Positions 6,671-13,847 of a DNA stretch of 14,446 bases are shown here, in pieces. Both the position numbers and the translations under genes were made by a program. Under the pieces are notes generated by a model. It saw only the letters and a program-made list of their open reading frames with translations. It was not told the DNA's origin and did not search any database. The DNA is taken from contig CANGOK010000049.1 of the NCBI GenBank assembly GCA_947455285.1, forward strand, positions 1-14,446, in the 5' to 3' direction. The DNA is from Beijerinckiaceae bacterium. GTDB lineage: Bacteria > Pseudomonadota > Alphaproteobacteria > Rhizobiales > Beijerinckiaceae. The first letter of the stretch is position 1; every line of letters starts with the position of its first letter.

Positions 6671-7944
6671 ACCGCCCTCCCGCGTATCGTCTCGCTGCGG
6701 CTGAAGAGTTCGCGGAAGATCGGATAGATGTCTTCGCGATGGGTGACGGAGCGTTGCGCAAGATTTGGCAGGCCAAGGTTTTCATAGGCGCGCCAGAGGC
6801 TGGAAGCGGTCGAGCCATGACCGGGCTCGTTCACCTCAAGATAGGCGTAATACTGGCACTTCTCCAGCACCTCGCCAGCCAGCAAGCCAGTCACCTCCAG
6901 ATTGTCGCGCGGGTCATTGTCGCCATCGGAGGCCTGCGCCGCATAGATGTTCCACAGCTCCGCCGGATAACGATCATCCACCACGCGCAGCATTTCGTGC
7001 AGAACGGTCGAGACCTTTGTGCCGCCACTTTCCGTGCCATGGAAGAAAGTCTGCTCATCCACTTCTTTGGCTTCATCCGTATGGCGGATGAAGACGATCT
7101 CGACCTTCTTGTAGCGCTTCTTCAAGAAGACATAGAGCAGCATGTAAAAGCGCTTCGCGAGGTCCTTCATATGCTCCGTCATAGAGGCGGAGACATCCAT
7201 GAGGCAGAACATCACCGCTTGCGCCATTGGCTTTGGTTGAGGTTCGAAGCGGCGATAGCGAAGATCGATCGGATCGATCCAGGCTATGGCTTTCGAACGG
7301 CGTAGCAATTGATCGCGCTGGCTGCGCAACTCAGCGAGTTCAATGTCGTCCGCTCCTTCCGCCTGCGCCAGCTCTATCGCCTGTTCGACCTCCTGCACAT
7401 CAGAAGGGCGGGGCCTGCGCAGGGCGATGCGACGCGAAAGGGAATTGCGCATGGTGCGGCCAAGCGCGAGGTTGGAAGGAGAGCCGGTGGAGGCGTAGCC
7501 AGCCCGGCGCAGCCCTTCCGTCTCCACATTCATGACCCGGCGTCGCTCAAGGTCCGGAAGCTCCAGATCTTCGAGAAAGAATTCAAGAAATTCTTCCGCT
7601 GAAAGCGCGATCTCATAGCTGTCTTCGCTCTTGCCTTGCCCCGCTTGCGAGCCGCCGCCCCCGGCGCCGCCTTGCGGTCTTGGCAGGCGGTCGCCCGCGA
7701 CGAATTCCTTGTTGCCGGGAAAGACCGGGTGGTGGAAACCTTCGCCGCCAAGATGGAACGTTGGCTCGTCAACGCCGCCGCCGGGAATGACGACGACGCC
7801 CGCCTCATCAATGTCGCGGATGCTACGGGAGGCGCTGGCGTGGCGAACGGCTTCACGCACGATCCTGCGCGCGCGGCGCAAGAAGCGCTGCCTGTTGGGC
7901 AGGTTCTTCCCGCCAGGGTTCAGCCGCCGGTCGATGATGTGCAT
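6667..7944 (-). CDS. yeaH: YeaH/YhbH family protein (DUF444, VWA-like)
   Basis: The protein has 425 residues, close to E. coli YeaH (427). The N-terminal part begins MHIIDRRLNPGGKNLPNRQRF, a typical family opening, followed by an Arg-rich segment and a Gly-rich low-complexity stretch (about 85-107). The C-terminal half contains a von Willebrand A-like fold with a MIDAS-type motif D250-V-S-A-S254 and the further stretches EIVFIRHTDEAKEVDEQTFF and GGTKVS. It is a cytoplasmic partner of the PrkA protein. In E. coli, YeaG and YeaH act together in sustained nitrogen starvation. The gene sits 15 bp downstream of prkA and overlaps the start of spoVR by four bases. GGAG lies about eight bases before the ATG at 7944. 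Confidence 0.94.
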   Translation of the reverse strand: MHIIDRRLNPGGKNLPNRQRFLRRARRIVREAVRHASASRSIRDIDEAGVVVIPGGGVDEPTFHLGGEGFHHPVFPGNKEFVAGDRLPRPQGGAGGGGSQAGQGKSEDSYEIALSAEEFLEFFLEDLELPDLERRRVMNVETEGLRRAGYASTGSPSNLALGRTMRNSLSRRIALRRPRPSDVQEVEQAIELAQAEGADDIELAELRSQRDQLLRRSKAIAWIDPIDLRYRRFEPQPKPMAQAVMFCLMDVSASMTEHMKDLAKRFYMLLYVFLKKRYKKVEIVFIRHTDEAKEVDEQTFFHGTESGGTKVSTVLHEMLRVVDDRYPAELWNIYAAQASDGDNDPRDNLEVTGLLAGEVLEKCQYYAYLEVNEPGHGSTASSLWRAYENLGLPNLAQRSVTHREDIYPIFRELFSRSETIRGRAV

Positions 7945-7959
7945 TGAGATGCTCCAGTC

Positions 7960-9906
7960 TCAGGCGGACTGCTTTACGCGCATATACCATTCAACGAGGC
8001 GCCGGACCTGCCGTTCCGTATAACCGCGCGCCATCATGCGCTCGACGAAGTCGGCGTGCTTCTTTTCCGTCTCGCTGTCGCGCTTCGAGCCGAAGCTGAT
8101 GACAGGCAGAAGATCCTCGACTTGCGAGAACATACGCTTCTCGATCACTTCCCGGATTTTCTCGTAGCTTGTCCATGACGGATTCTTGCCATGGTTGTTG
8201 GCGCGTGCGCGCAGACAGAACTTGACCACTTCGTTGCGGAAGTCCTTGGGATTGGCGATGCCGGCCGCTTTCTCGATCTTCGTTAGTTCCTGATTGAGAA
8301 GGTCGCGATCTAGAAGTTGTCCCGTGTCGTGATCCTTGAAATCGATGTCCTCGATCCATGCGTCTGCATAGTTCACGTAGCGGTCGAACAGGTTCTGGCC
8401 GTAGTCATGGTAGGATTCCAGATAGGCTTTTTGGATCTCGTGGCCGATGAATTCAGCGTAGCGAGGCGCAAGCTCGGCCTTGATGAATTCGATATACCGT
8501 TTCTCAAGGTCGGGCCCGACCTGATCGCGCCTGATCGCTTGCTCTAGAATATACATGAGGTGCACGGGATCAGCTGCGAGTTCGGTTGGATCGAAGTTGA
8601 AGGTGGATGCGAGCACTTTGAAGGCGAAGCGCGTGGATGCCCCGTCCATGCCTTCATCTTGTCCAGCTGCGTCCTTGTATTCCTGAAGGCTCTTGGCCTT
8701 GGGGTCCGTCTCCCTCAAGCTCTCGCCATCATAGACGCGCATTTTCGAAAAGAGACTTGAGTTCTCGTGCTCACGCAGGCGCGTCATCACCGAAAAACGC
8801 GCCAGCATTTCTAGCGTCGCAGGCGCGCAGGGCGCTCGCGCGAGCTCCGAGCCATGAATCAGCTTTTCATAAATTTTCTGCTCTTCGGAGACGCGCAGGC
8901 AATAGGGCACCTTGATGAGATAGATTCGGTCGATGAAGGCTTCGTTGTTTTTGTTCGTCTTGAAGCTGTTCCATTCCGCCTCGTTGGAATGGGCGAGGAT
9001 GACGCCTGTGAAGGGAATGGCGCCGATGTTCTCCGTGCCGATGTAATTGCCCTCCTGCGTCGCCGTGAGCAGGGGATGCAGCATCTTGATCGGGGCCTTG
9101 AACATCTCCACGAATTCAAGGAGGCCCTGATTGGCTCGGTTGAGCCCGCCGGAATAGCTATAGGCGTCGGGGTCGTGCTGAGGCAGGTTTTCTAGCTTGC
9201 GAATGTCCACTTTGCCCACGAGCGAGGAAATGTCCTGGTTATTTTCATCGCCGGGCTCGGTCTTGGCGATGGCGATCTGGCGCAGACGCGAAGGCGTGAG
9301 CTTCACCACGCTGAATTTTGAGAGATCGCCGCCAGCTTCATCGAGACGCTTCAGGCACCATGGGCTCATCAACCCCGTGAGTTTGCGGCGGGGGATATTG
9401 AAGCGCGTCTCCAACTCTTCGCCCATGGTCACGGGATCGAACAGGCAAAGGGGGCTTTCGAAGACGGGGCTGATCTGCCCGGCGGCTTTGAGCGCATAGA
9501 TCGGCTGCTGCTCCATGAGCTGCTTCAGCCTCTCCGCCAGAGATGATTTGCCGCCGCCGACGGGGCCGAGCAGGTATAGGATCTGCTTGCGCTCTTCGAG
9601 CCCCTGCGCTGCATGTCGGAAGTAGGAAACGATGCGCTCGACCGTATCTTCCATCCCATAGAATTCCTTGAAGGCTGGATAGATACGGATGGTGCGGTTC
9701 ATGAAGATGCGGCCAAGCCTGGAATCCTGCGCGGTGTTGATCCGCAGCGGCTCGCCGATGGCGTGCAGCAGGCGCTCGGCGGCGCTTGCGTAGAAATTGG
9801 GATCTGACTTGCAGCCCTCAAGAAACTCAGCGATCGACATTTCCGCGTCGCGGCGGGTCTCATAGGCATTTGAGTAACGTGTCAGAAGGTCGGTAGCGAG
9901 CGCCAT
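7960..9906 (-). CDS. prkA: PrkA family AAA+ protein (annotated as serine protein kinase, YeaG homologue)
   Basis: The protein has 648 residues, against 644 in E. coli YeaG. An N-terminal AAA+ module carries Walker A GPVGGGKSS (about 114-122), and the C-terminal PrkA domain covers roughly the last 250 residues. The family is conventionally called serine protein kinase, but kinase activity has been questioned and an ATP-dependent protease role has been proposed for the Bacillus protein, so the product name should be read cautiously. The protein is cytoplasmic. The ATG at 9906 is preceded by AGGAG at good spacing. It is the first gene of the operon with yeaH and spoVR, a gene order conserved in many proteobacteria. 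The 278-bp gap upstream, shared with the divergent SulP gene, must hold the operon promoter. I see no convincing consensus there. Confidence 0.94.
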   Translation of the reverse strand: MALATDLLTRYSNAYETRRDAEMSIAEFLEGCKSDPNFYASAAERLLHAIGEPLRINTAQDSRLGRIFMNRTIRIYPAFKEFYGMEDTVERIVSYFRHAAQGLEERKQILYLLGPVGGGKSSLAERLKQLMEQQPIYALKAAGQISPVFESPLCLFDPVTMGEELETRFNIPRRKLTGLMSPWCLKRLDEAGGDLSKFSVVKLTPSRLRQIAIAKTEPGDENNQDISSLVGKVDIRKLENLPQHDPDAYSYSGGLNRANQGLLEFVEMFKAPIKMLHPLLTATQEGNYIGTENIGAIPFTGVILAHSNEAEWNSFKTNKNNEAFIDRIYLIKVPYCLRVSEEQKIYEKLIHGSELARAPCAPATLEMLARFSVMTRLREHENSSLFSKMRVYDGESLRETDPKAKSLQEYKDAAGQDEGMDGASTRFAFKVLASTFNFDPTELAADPVHLMYILEQAIRRDQVGPDLEKRYIEFIKAELAPRYAEFIGHEIQKAYLESYHDYGQNLFDRYVNYADAWIEDIDFKDHDTGQLLDRDLLNQELTKIEKAAGIANPKDFRNEVVKFCLRARANNHGKNPSWTSYEKIREVIEKRMFSQVEDLLPVISFGSKRDSETEKKHADFVERMMARGYTERQVRRLVEWYMRVKQSA

Positions 9907-10184
9907 ATCTGCTCCTGGTGCATCGAAGAGCGAATGTCATCGCTCCAATTTCGTCGACCGCAGGGCATCCGACATTTTGGGAACTACAGCTGCGGTACGG
10001 CTGCGCTTGAACAACGCCCCCGATGCCTCAAGGTTGCGTCGTTTCAGCGTATCGAGTGGTGCTAACGTTTGGCGCGAAGCTTCGTGCGGGCGTGGATCTC
10101 CAATAACCGGTCTTTCGCCACGGTTCCGGCGCTCTCAATGCAAGAGTGCTATCAATCGGTTTGAAATACTTGAACTGAGCTAAA

Positions 10185-11870
10185 ATGCGCTGCGTTTTGC
10201 CAGTTGGGCCCCTTGGGCGTAAATCTGCCTCCACAATGATGAATTCATTCACCAGATGGGATCTGATCGCAGGGCTCTCCATGGCTGGGCTGCTGCTGCC
10301 GGAGGCAATCGCTTATGCGTCGATCGCGGGTCTGGCGCCCCAGCACGGCGTTTTCGCTGCCATCGCTGGTCTGCTGGTCTACGCTTTTGCCGGTCGGAGC
10401 CGTTTCGCCATCGTGGCGCCGACCTCTTCGTCCGCCGCCATTCTCGCAGCAGCAGCTTCCGCGGCGGAGAGCTTTCAATCGTCCGACCAACGGCTCGCCC
10501 TTGCGGCAGGCGCGGTGCTGCTGACCGGGGCGCTCTTCGTCTGCGCCAGCATCGCGCGCATGGGTGCGCTCGCGCAGTTCATTTCGCGCCCCGTGCTGCG
10601 CGGTTTCGCGTTTGGGCTCGCCGGCGTGATCATTCTGCGGCAGGCGCCTGCGCTCACGGGGCTTGCAATAGATTCTCATGGGGCCGGCGGAATTCTCTGG
10701 GCGCTCGCCTGGCGTCTTTGGGATATCAACCCCGTCAGTCTTTGCCTGGGGCTGGGCGCCTTGGGCCTGCTTCTTTTCCTGCGGCGTTGGCATTGGGTTC
10801 CCGCAGCTTTCATCGTCGTGAGCGCAGGCGTGGTCGGCGCCTCTATTTTTGATTTCGAGGCAATGGGCGTCGCCAGCGTTGGGCCCTTCGACGTGACGCC
10901 GCCGCTTCCCGGCCTGCCGCAACTGACAGGCGAGGCGTGGGAAGCTCTTGCCCGCGTCTCGCCGCCGCTTGTGCTGATTCTCTTTGCTGAATCCTGGGGC
11001 GCCATGCGCAGCCTGGGTCTTCGCCATGGAGACCGGCTCGAGCCTCGGCGTGAGCTTCTGGCGCTCGGCCTTGCAAATATCGTCTCGGGGCTTATGCGTG
11101 GATTGCCAGTAGGGGCCGGCTTTTCCGCCTCCTCCGCCAATGAGGCGGCAGGCGCGGGGAGCCGAATGGCTGGCGTCGTCGCCGCTCTTGCGATGATTGC
11201 TTTGCTCGCGCTCTTTTCGCCTATGGTGGCGCGCATTCCTCAGTCCATTCTGGCGGCTATCGTGATCGACGCCGTTCTGCCAGCTCTGAACCCACGTCCG
11301 CTCAGGCATTTCTGGCGTGTGGGGCGGGATTTCAAACTGGCTTTGACGGCTGCTGTCGGGGTGTTGGTTCTAGGTGTCGTGAACGGCATGATGCTGGCGG
11401 TCGCCCTGTCGCTCATTGGAACGTTGAGGCGGTTGGCGAGTCCTCGCATCGAACAGCTCGGCCGCATGCCTGATAGTCGGGCTTATGTAGATCTTGCCGC
11501 CCGTCCGGAGGCGATCACTGATCCCCGCGTTTTCATCGTTCGGCCTACCGAGCCATTGTTCTTCGCCAATGCCGAAACAGTCTTCGGACGCCTCAGCGAT
11601 ATGGCGAGCAATGACGACGCCGCGCCCGTGGTGGTTCTGAGCCTTGAAGACAGCAGCGATCTCGACGCCACCGCCCTTGAAGCCCTGATCGAGTTGGATG
11701 CGCAGCTGGGCGGGCAAGGGCGGCTACTATTGCTTGCCCGTTGCAAGCAGCATGTCCGCGATCTGCTCTTGAAGGCTCATCCGCCGCTTGCTGACTCACA
11801 GCGAAGCTTCTGGAGCGTCGACGAAGCGTTCGAGGCAGCGCTCGCTTCGATTGCGGCGCCTCATAAATAA
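10185..11870 (+). CDS. SulP/SLC26 family inorganic anion transporter with C-terminal STAS domain
   Basis: This inner-membrane transporter has 561 residues from the first ATG. The SulP signature is near the N-terminus: DLIAGLSMAGLLLPEAIAYA, then IAGLAPQHGVFAA. At least ten hydrophobic segments follow up to about residue 425, including the GLPVGAGFSASSANEAAGAG stretch that aligns with the conserved GxFPxxxSxSRSAxN region. A cytoplasmic STAS domain runs from about 445 (VFIVRPTEPLFFANAE) to 555, with SLEDSSDLDATALEAL as its central strand-helix. The substrate is unknown: SulP proteins carry sulfate, bicarbonate or C4-dicarboxylates. No carbonic anhydrase or sulfate-assimilation gene is adjacent. 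Start choice is uncertain: ATGs at 10236 and 10239 give MMNSFTRWDL or MNSFTRWDL, right before the signature. None of the three starts has a strong ribosome-binding site, and the first 17 residues look unlike the family. The stop overlaps the ligB terminator. Confidence 0.88.
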   Translation: MRCVLPVGPLGRKSASTMMNSFTRWDLIAGLSMAGLLLPEAIAYASIAGLAPQHGVFAAIAGLLVYAFAGRSRFAIVAPTSSSAAILAAAASAAESFQSSDQRLALAAGAVLLTGALFVCASIARMGALAQFISRPVLRGFAFGLAGVIILRQAPALTGLAIDSHGAGGILWALAWRLWDINPVSLCLGLGALGLLLFLRRWHWVPAAFIVVSAGVVGASIFDFEAMGVASVGPFDVTPPLPGLPQLTGEAWEALARVSPPLVLILFAESWGAMRSLGLRHGDRLEPRRELLALGLANIVSGLMRGLPVGAGFSASSANEAAGAGSRMAGVVAALAMIALLALFSPMVARIPQSILAAIVIDAVLPALNPRPLRHFWRVGRDFKLALTAAVGVLVLGVVNGMMLAVALSLIGTLRRLASPRIEQLGRMPDSRAYVDLAARPEAITDPRVFIVRPTEPLFFANAETVFGRLSDMASNDDAAPVVVLSLEDSSDLDATALEALIELDAQLGGQGRLLLLARCKQHVRDLLLKAHPPLADSQRSFWSVDEAFEAALASIAAPHK

Positions 11871-11896
11871 AAAGGCGCGACCCGAAGGCCGCGCCT
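11862..11896 (-). terminator. Intrinsic terminator of ligAB
   Basis: Read on the minus strand, 11896-11887 and 11882-11873 form a 10-bp stem (AGGCGCGGCC / GGTCGCGCCT, one G-T wobble) closed by a TTCG tetraloop. The T-tract TTTTTATTTATG follows directly. It begins 21 bp after the ligB stop. The T-tract lies over the last codons and the stop of the convergent SulP gene. On the plus strand there is no T-run after the hairpin, so it should act mainly on ligAB transcripts. Confidence 0.9.
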
Positions 11897-11917
11897 GAAC
11901 TTGCGTATGCGCGAGCT

Positions 11918-12775
11918 TTACTCGGCTGCCATGGCCGACGGGTTCTCGAGAATGAGATGGCCCACGGCGGTGTTGGATGCGGGAACCGTGTAGAAACGGC
12001 GACGCTCGCGCACATGCTCATCGAGCGCGCCGCGCATGACGAGCCACATCACCATTTCGATGCCCTCTGCGCCAGCTTCGCGCATGTATTCCACATGCTT
12101 GATCTTGGTGAGCTTCTGGGGATCGTTGACCATGCCATCGAGGAAGGCGTTGTCGAATTCACTGTTGATCAGGCCCGCGCGCGGACCGGAGATCTGATGC
12201 GACATGCCGCCCGTGCCGAAGATCACGACCTTGAGGTCCTCGGGGTAGCTCTCCACCGCGCGGCGGATGGCTGCGCCCAGGTTGAAACAGCGGTTTCCTG
12301 TCGGCGGGGGGAAGAGAACCACATTGACCGCGAGCGGAATGACCTTGCAGGGCCATTCCTCGGGCTGGCCGAACATGAGGCTCAGCGGCACGGTGAGGCC
12401 GTGGTCGACTTCCATATTATTAACGACGGTCAGGTCGAACTCGTCCTGAATCACCGACTGGGCGATATGAGCGGCGAGTTCGGGGTGGCCATGGACCATG
12501 GGAACGGGGCGGGGGCCCCAGCCTTCATCGGCGATGGGGAATTCGGCTGCGCAGCCCAGCGCGAAGGTGGGCACGATGTCCACGGAGAAGGCGGTGGCAT
12601 GGTCGTTGAACACGACGATGCAGACATCCGGCTTAACTTCCGCGATCCACTTTTTCGATTCCTCGTAGCCCGCGAAAACGCGCTGCCAGTAGGGTTCCTG
12701 AGTCTTGCCGAGGTCCAAGGCCGCGCCAATGGCGGGGACGTGGGAGGTGGCGACGCCTGCGACGATCTTGGCCAT
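11918..12775 (-). CDS. ligB: Protocatechuate 4,5-dioxygenase beta (catalytic) subunit
   Basis: This 285-residue class III (LigB-type) extradiol dioxygenase subunit opens the ring of protocatechuate between C4 and C5 to give 4-carboxy-2-hydroxymuconate semialdehyde. The Fe(II) ligands expected from the Sphingobium LigAB structure are present: H12 (TSHVPA), H59 (FNDHA) and E240 (EGIEMVMW). The catalytic histidine H193 (GTGGMSHQ) and the active-site H125 (VDHG) are also kept. WGPRPVP, EEWPCKVIP and PASNTAVGH are further family blocks. I place the start at ATG 12775, giving MAKIVAGVATSHVP. It overlaps the ligA stop by one base (TAATG) and aligns with known LigB starts; an upstream in-frame ATG at 12787 would lie inside ligA. 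The C-terminus is somewhat shorter than in Sphingobium LigB (about 300). Gallate or a related diphenol acid cannot be excluded as substrate. Confidence 0.93.
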   Translation of the reverse strand: MAKIVAGVATSHVPAIGAALDLGKTQEPYWQRVFAGYEESKKWIAEVKPDVCIVVFNDHATAFSVDIVPTFALGCAAEFPIADEGWGPRPVPMVHGHPELAAHIAQSVIQDEFDLTVVNNMEVDHGLTVPLSLMFGQPEEWPCKVIPLAVNVVLFPPPTGNRCFNLGAAIRRAVESYPEDLKVVIFGTGGMSHQISGPRAGLINSEFDNAFLDGMVNDPQKLTKIKHVEYMREAGAEGIEMVMWLVMRGALDEHVRERRRFYTVPASNTAVGHLILENPSAMAAE

Positions 12776-13170
12776 TACTTCTTCCACTCCGACTTGGTGC
12801 GGGCGCCATTGGGCGAGCGACCGCCCGCGAGCATCATGTCCGCATATTCCTGCTGGGTGCTTCCGGTCATCTTCGCGGCGAGCTGCTGGAAGGAGAGACC
12901 GTCCGTCGCGCCGAGTTTGGCGGTGAAATAGATGTTGCCGCCAAGCTCAAGCATCCGGTTCCATTCACGGTTGAGAATGGCTTCGGTCTGCTCGGGGGTC
13001 AGCTTGTAGGCCTTGAGATAGCCGGCCTCGTCGGCCTTGAAGGCCTTGCGGTTGGCTTCTTTCAAAAGGGACATGCAGAACATGTTGATGCCATAGCCCT
13101 TGCGGGACTGGTCGGCGTCGAACACGGTCGTGCCTGGAATATCGGAATATTCCTTCTCAATCGGTTGCAT
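12775..13170 (-). CDS. ligA: Protocatechuate 4,5-dioxygenase alpha (small) subunit
   Basis: This 131-residue protein is the helical LigA subunit that caps the LigB active site in the alpha2beta2 enzyme. Family blocks are DIPGTTVFDADQSRKGYGIN (about 10-29), MSLLKEANRKAFKADEAGYL, GGNIYFTAKLGATDGLSFQ (about 78-96), MTGSTQQEYADMML and the ending GGRSPNGARTKSE. It is slightly shorter at the N-terminus than Sphingobium LigA (139). AGAGGA lies seven bases before the ATG at 13170. It is the first gene of the two-gene ligAB unit. The separate alpha and beta genes argue against a fused gallate dioxygenase (DesB-type). Transcription probably starts in the 250-bp gap upstream, which contains a T-N11-A palindrome. 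Confidence 0.93.
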   Translation of the reverse strand: MQPIEKEYSDIPGTTVFDADQSRKGYGINMFCMSLLKEANRKAFKADEAGYLKAYKLTPEQTEAILNREWNRMLELGGNIYFTAKLGATDGLSFQQLAAKMTGSTQQEYADMMLAGGRSPNGARTKSEWKK

Positions 13171-13291
13171 CGCTCATTCCTCTCGACCGTGACCCTGGCG
13201 GCGACGCGCCGATTCCTCCACGGCGGGCGCAGGGCCTATCGTTGGAAACCATACAGCTTTTGAAATCGAGCGTCGATGGCTCCGGGCAAGA

Positions 13292-13318
13292 TGAGAATTG
13301 GAAGAATTCAAATTCTCA
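13292..13318. promoter_or_regulatory. Perfect palindrome upstream of ligA, possible LysR-type operator
   Basis: TGAGAATT (13292-13299) and AATTCTCA (13311-13318) form a perfect 8-bp inverted repeat with an 11-nt spacer, giving the ATT-N11-AAT (T-N11-A) pattern used by LysR-type regulators. The spacer itself includes a GAATTC palindrome. It lies 122-148 bp upstream of the ligA start. The protocatechuate 4,5-cleavage genes of Sphingobium are controlled by a LysR-type activator (LigR), which makes such a site plausible. No regulator gene is in the window, so the role is inference. Confidence 0.5.
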
Positions 13319-13333
13319 GCCGCCCCAGCGGCA

Positions 13334-13362
13334 TTGACAGCGCCGCCGTCAGCCATTAGACA
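13334..13362 (+). promoter_or_regulatory. Candidate promoter of tRNA-Gln
   Basis: A perfect -35 hexamer TTGACA (13334-13339) is followed after 17 bases by TAGACA (13357-13362), a poor but positionally correct -10. Transcription would start near 13370, leaving a roughly 50-nt leader before the tRNA. Only the -35 and the spacing are strong. Confidence 0.4.
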
Positions 13363-13420
13363 GCGCGGAATTCCACTGGCTCTGCAAGAGTCGGTGCGGG
13401 CTCAAGATCCGAGCTCCGCT

Positions 13421-13494
13421 TGGGGGATAGTTCAACGGTAGAACTACCGACTCTGACTCGGTCAATCTTGGTTCGAATCCAGGTCCCCCAGCCA
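13421..13494 (+). tRNA. tRNA-Gln (anticodon CUG)
   Basis: A complete cloverleaf can be drawn. The acceptor stem is TGGGGGA (13421-13427) with TCCCCCA (13484-13490), and the D-arm is GTTC/GAAC (13430-13444). The anticodon arm is ACCGA/TCGGT (13446-13462) with loop CTCTGAC and anticodon CTG at 13453-13455. The T-arm is CTTGG/CCAGG with loop TTCGAAT. The discriminator base is G, as expected for glutamine tRNAs, and CCA is encoded (13492-13494). It decodes CAG, a frequent glutamine codon in this GC-rich genome. Confidence 0.96.
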
Positions 13495-13847
13495 CGCATT
13501 CTCGAGATTTTGACGACTTGCCGGTCTCGGGCGAAAACCCTGCGTTTGCGGGGAGATTTCGCGCGTTTTTGCGTGACTTGGACATGCGGAGACTGAAATT
13601 CCGGTGTCGGGTCGGGTATTTTGGGCCCTGGTCTCCGGTCGCTAATTTCAGTTTTCCCGAATTTCCATTTTTGCGGTCTTGGAGACTTGTTCGATCTGCA
13701 GGGAGACTGGTTTGATTCCGTTGATGTGCAGGCGTCGCCGCCGTCGAAGGTTGAGTGCGGGGCACAGTTTTGCCGCTCCCGGGTCTAACCGGTTTCGCGC
13801 GGTCGTGTTTCGGTGCGACTGTCTTGAGGGTCAGGCGTAGACGCAGA
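13495..13847. other. Gene-free stretch between tRNA-Gln and the recombinase
   Basis: I see no convincing gene in these 353 bp. The base composition drops to roughly 48-57% G+C in parts, below the flanking genes. A weak hairpin, CCCTGC-GTTT-GCGGGG (13538-13553), follows the tRNA but has no adjoining T-run. A perfect 9-bp inverted repeat, ACTGAAATT (13592-13600) with AATTTCAGT (13644-13652), encloses 43 bp. GGAGACT or GAGACTGG-like words recur near 13588, 13680 and 13700. This may be the attachment-site side of the recombinase-carrying element. Confidence 0.5.

Noticed and set aside
10105..10127. GGAAC...GGTT on the minus strand upstream of prkA, resembling an EcfG-type general stress promoter
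   Set aside because: The spacer is only 14 bases instead of the usual 16-17, the -10 is GGTT instead of CGTT, and the leader to prkA would be about 190 nt.
10245..11309. 354-codon minus-strand open frame inside the SulP gene
   Set aside because: Its translation is rich in Arg, Gly, Gln and His with no domain pattern, while the plus frame is an evident membrane transporter.
11957..12931. 324-codon plus-strand open frame across ligB and ligA
   Set aside because: It is antisense to two well-recognised genes and has His/Gly/Glu-rich shadow composition.
13174..13356. 60-codon minus-strand open frame upstream of ligA
   Set aside because: No family resemblance; it covers the likely ligA promoter region and the palindrome.
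13349..13765. 138-codon minus-strand open frame containing GGPGFEPRLTESESVVLPLNYPP
   Set aside because: This peptide is the antisense translation of the tRNA-Gln gene, a classic spurious call.
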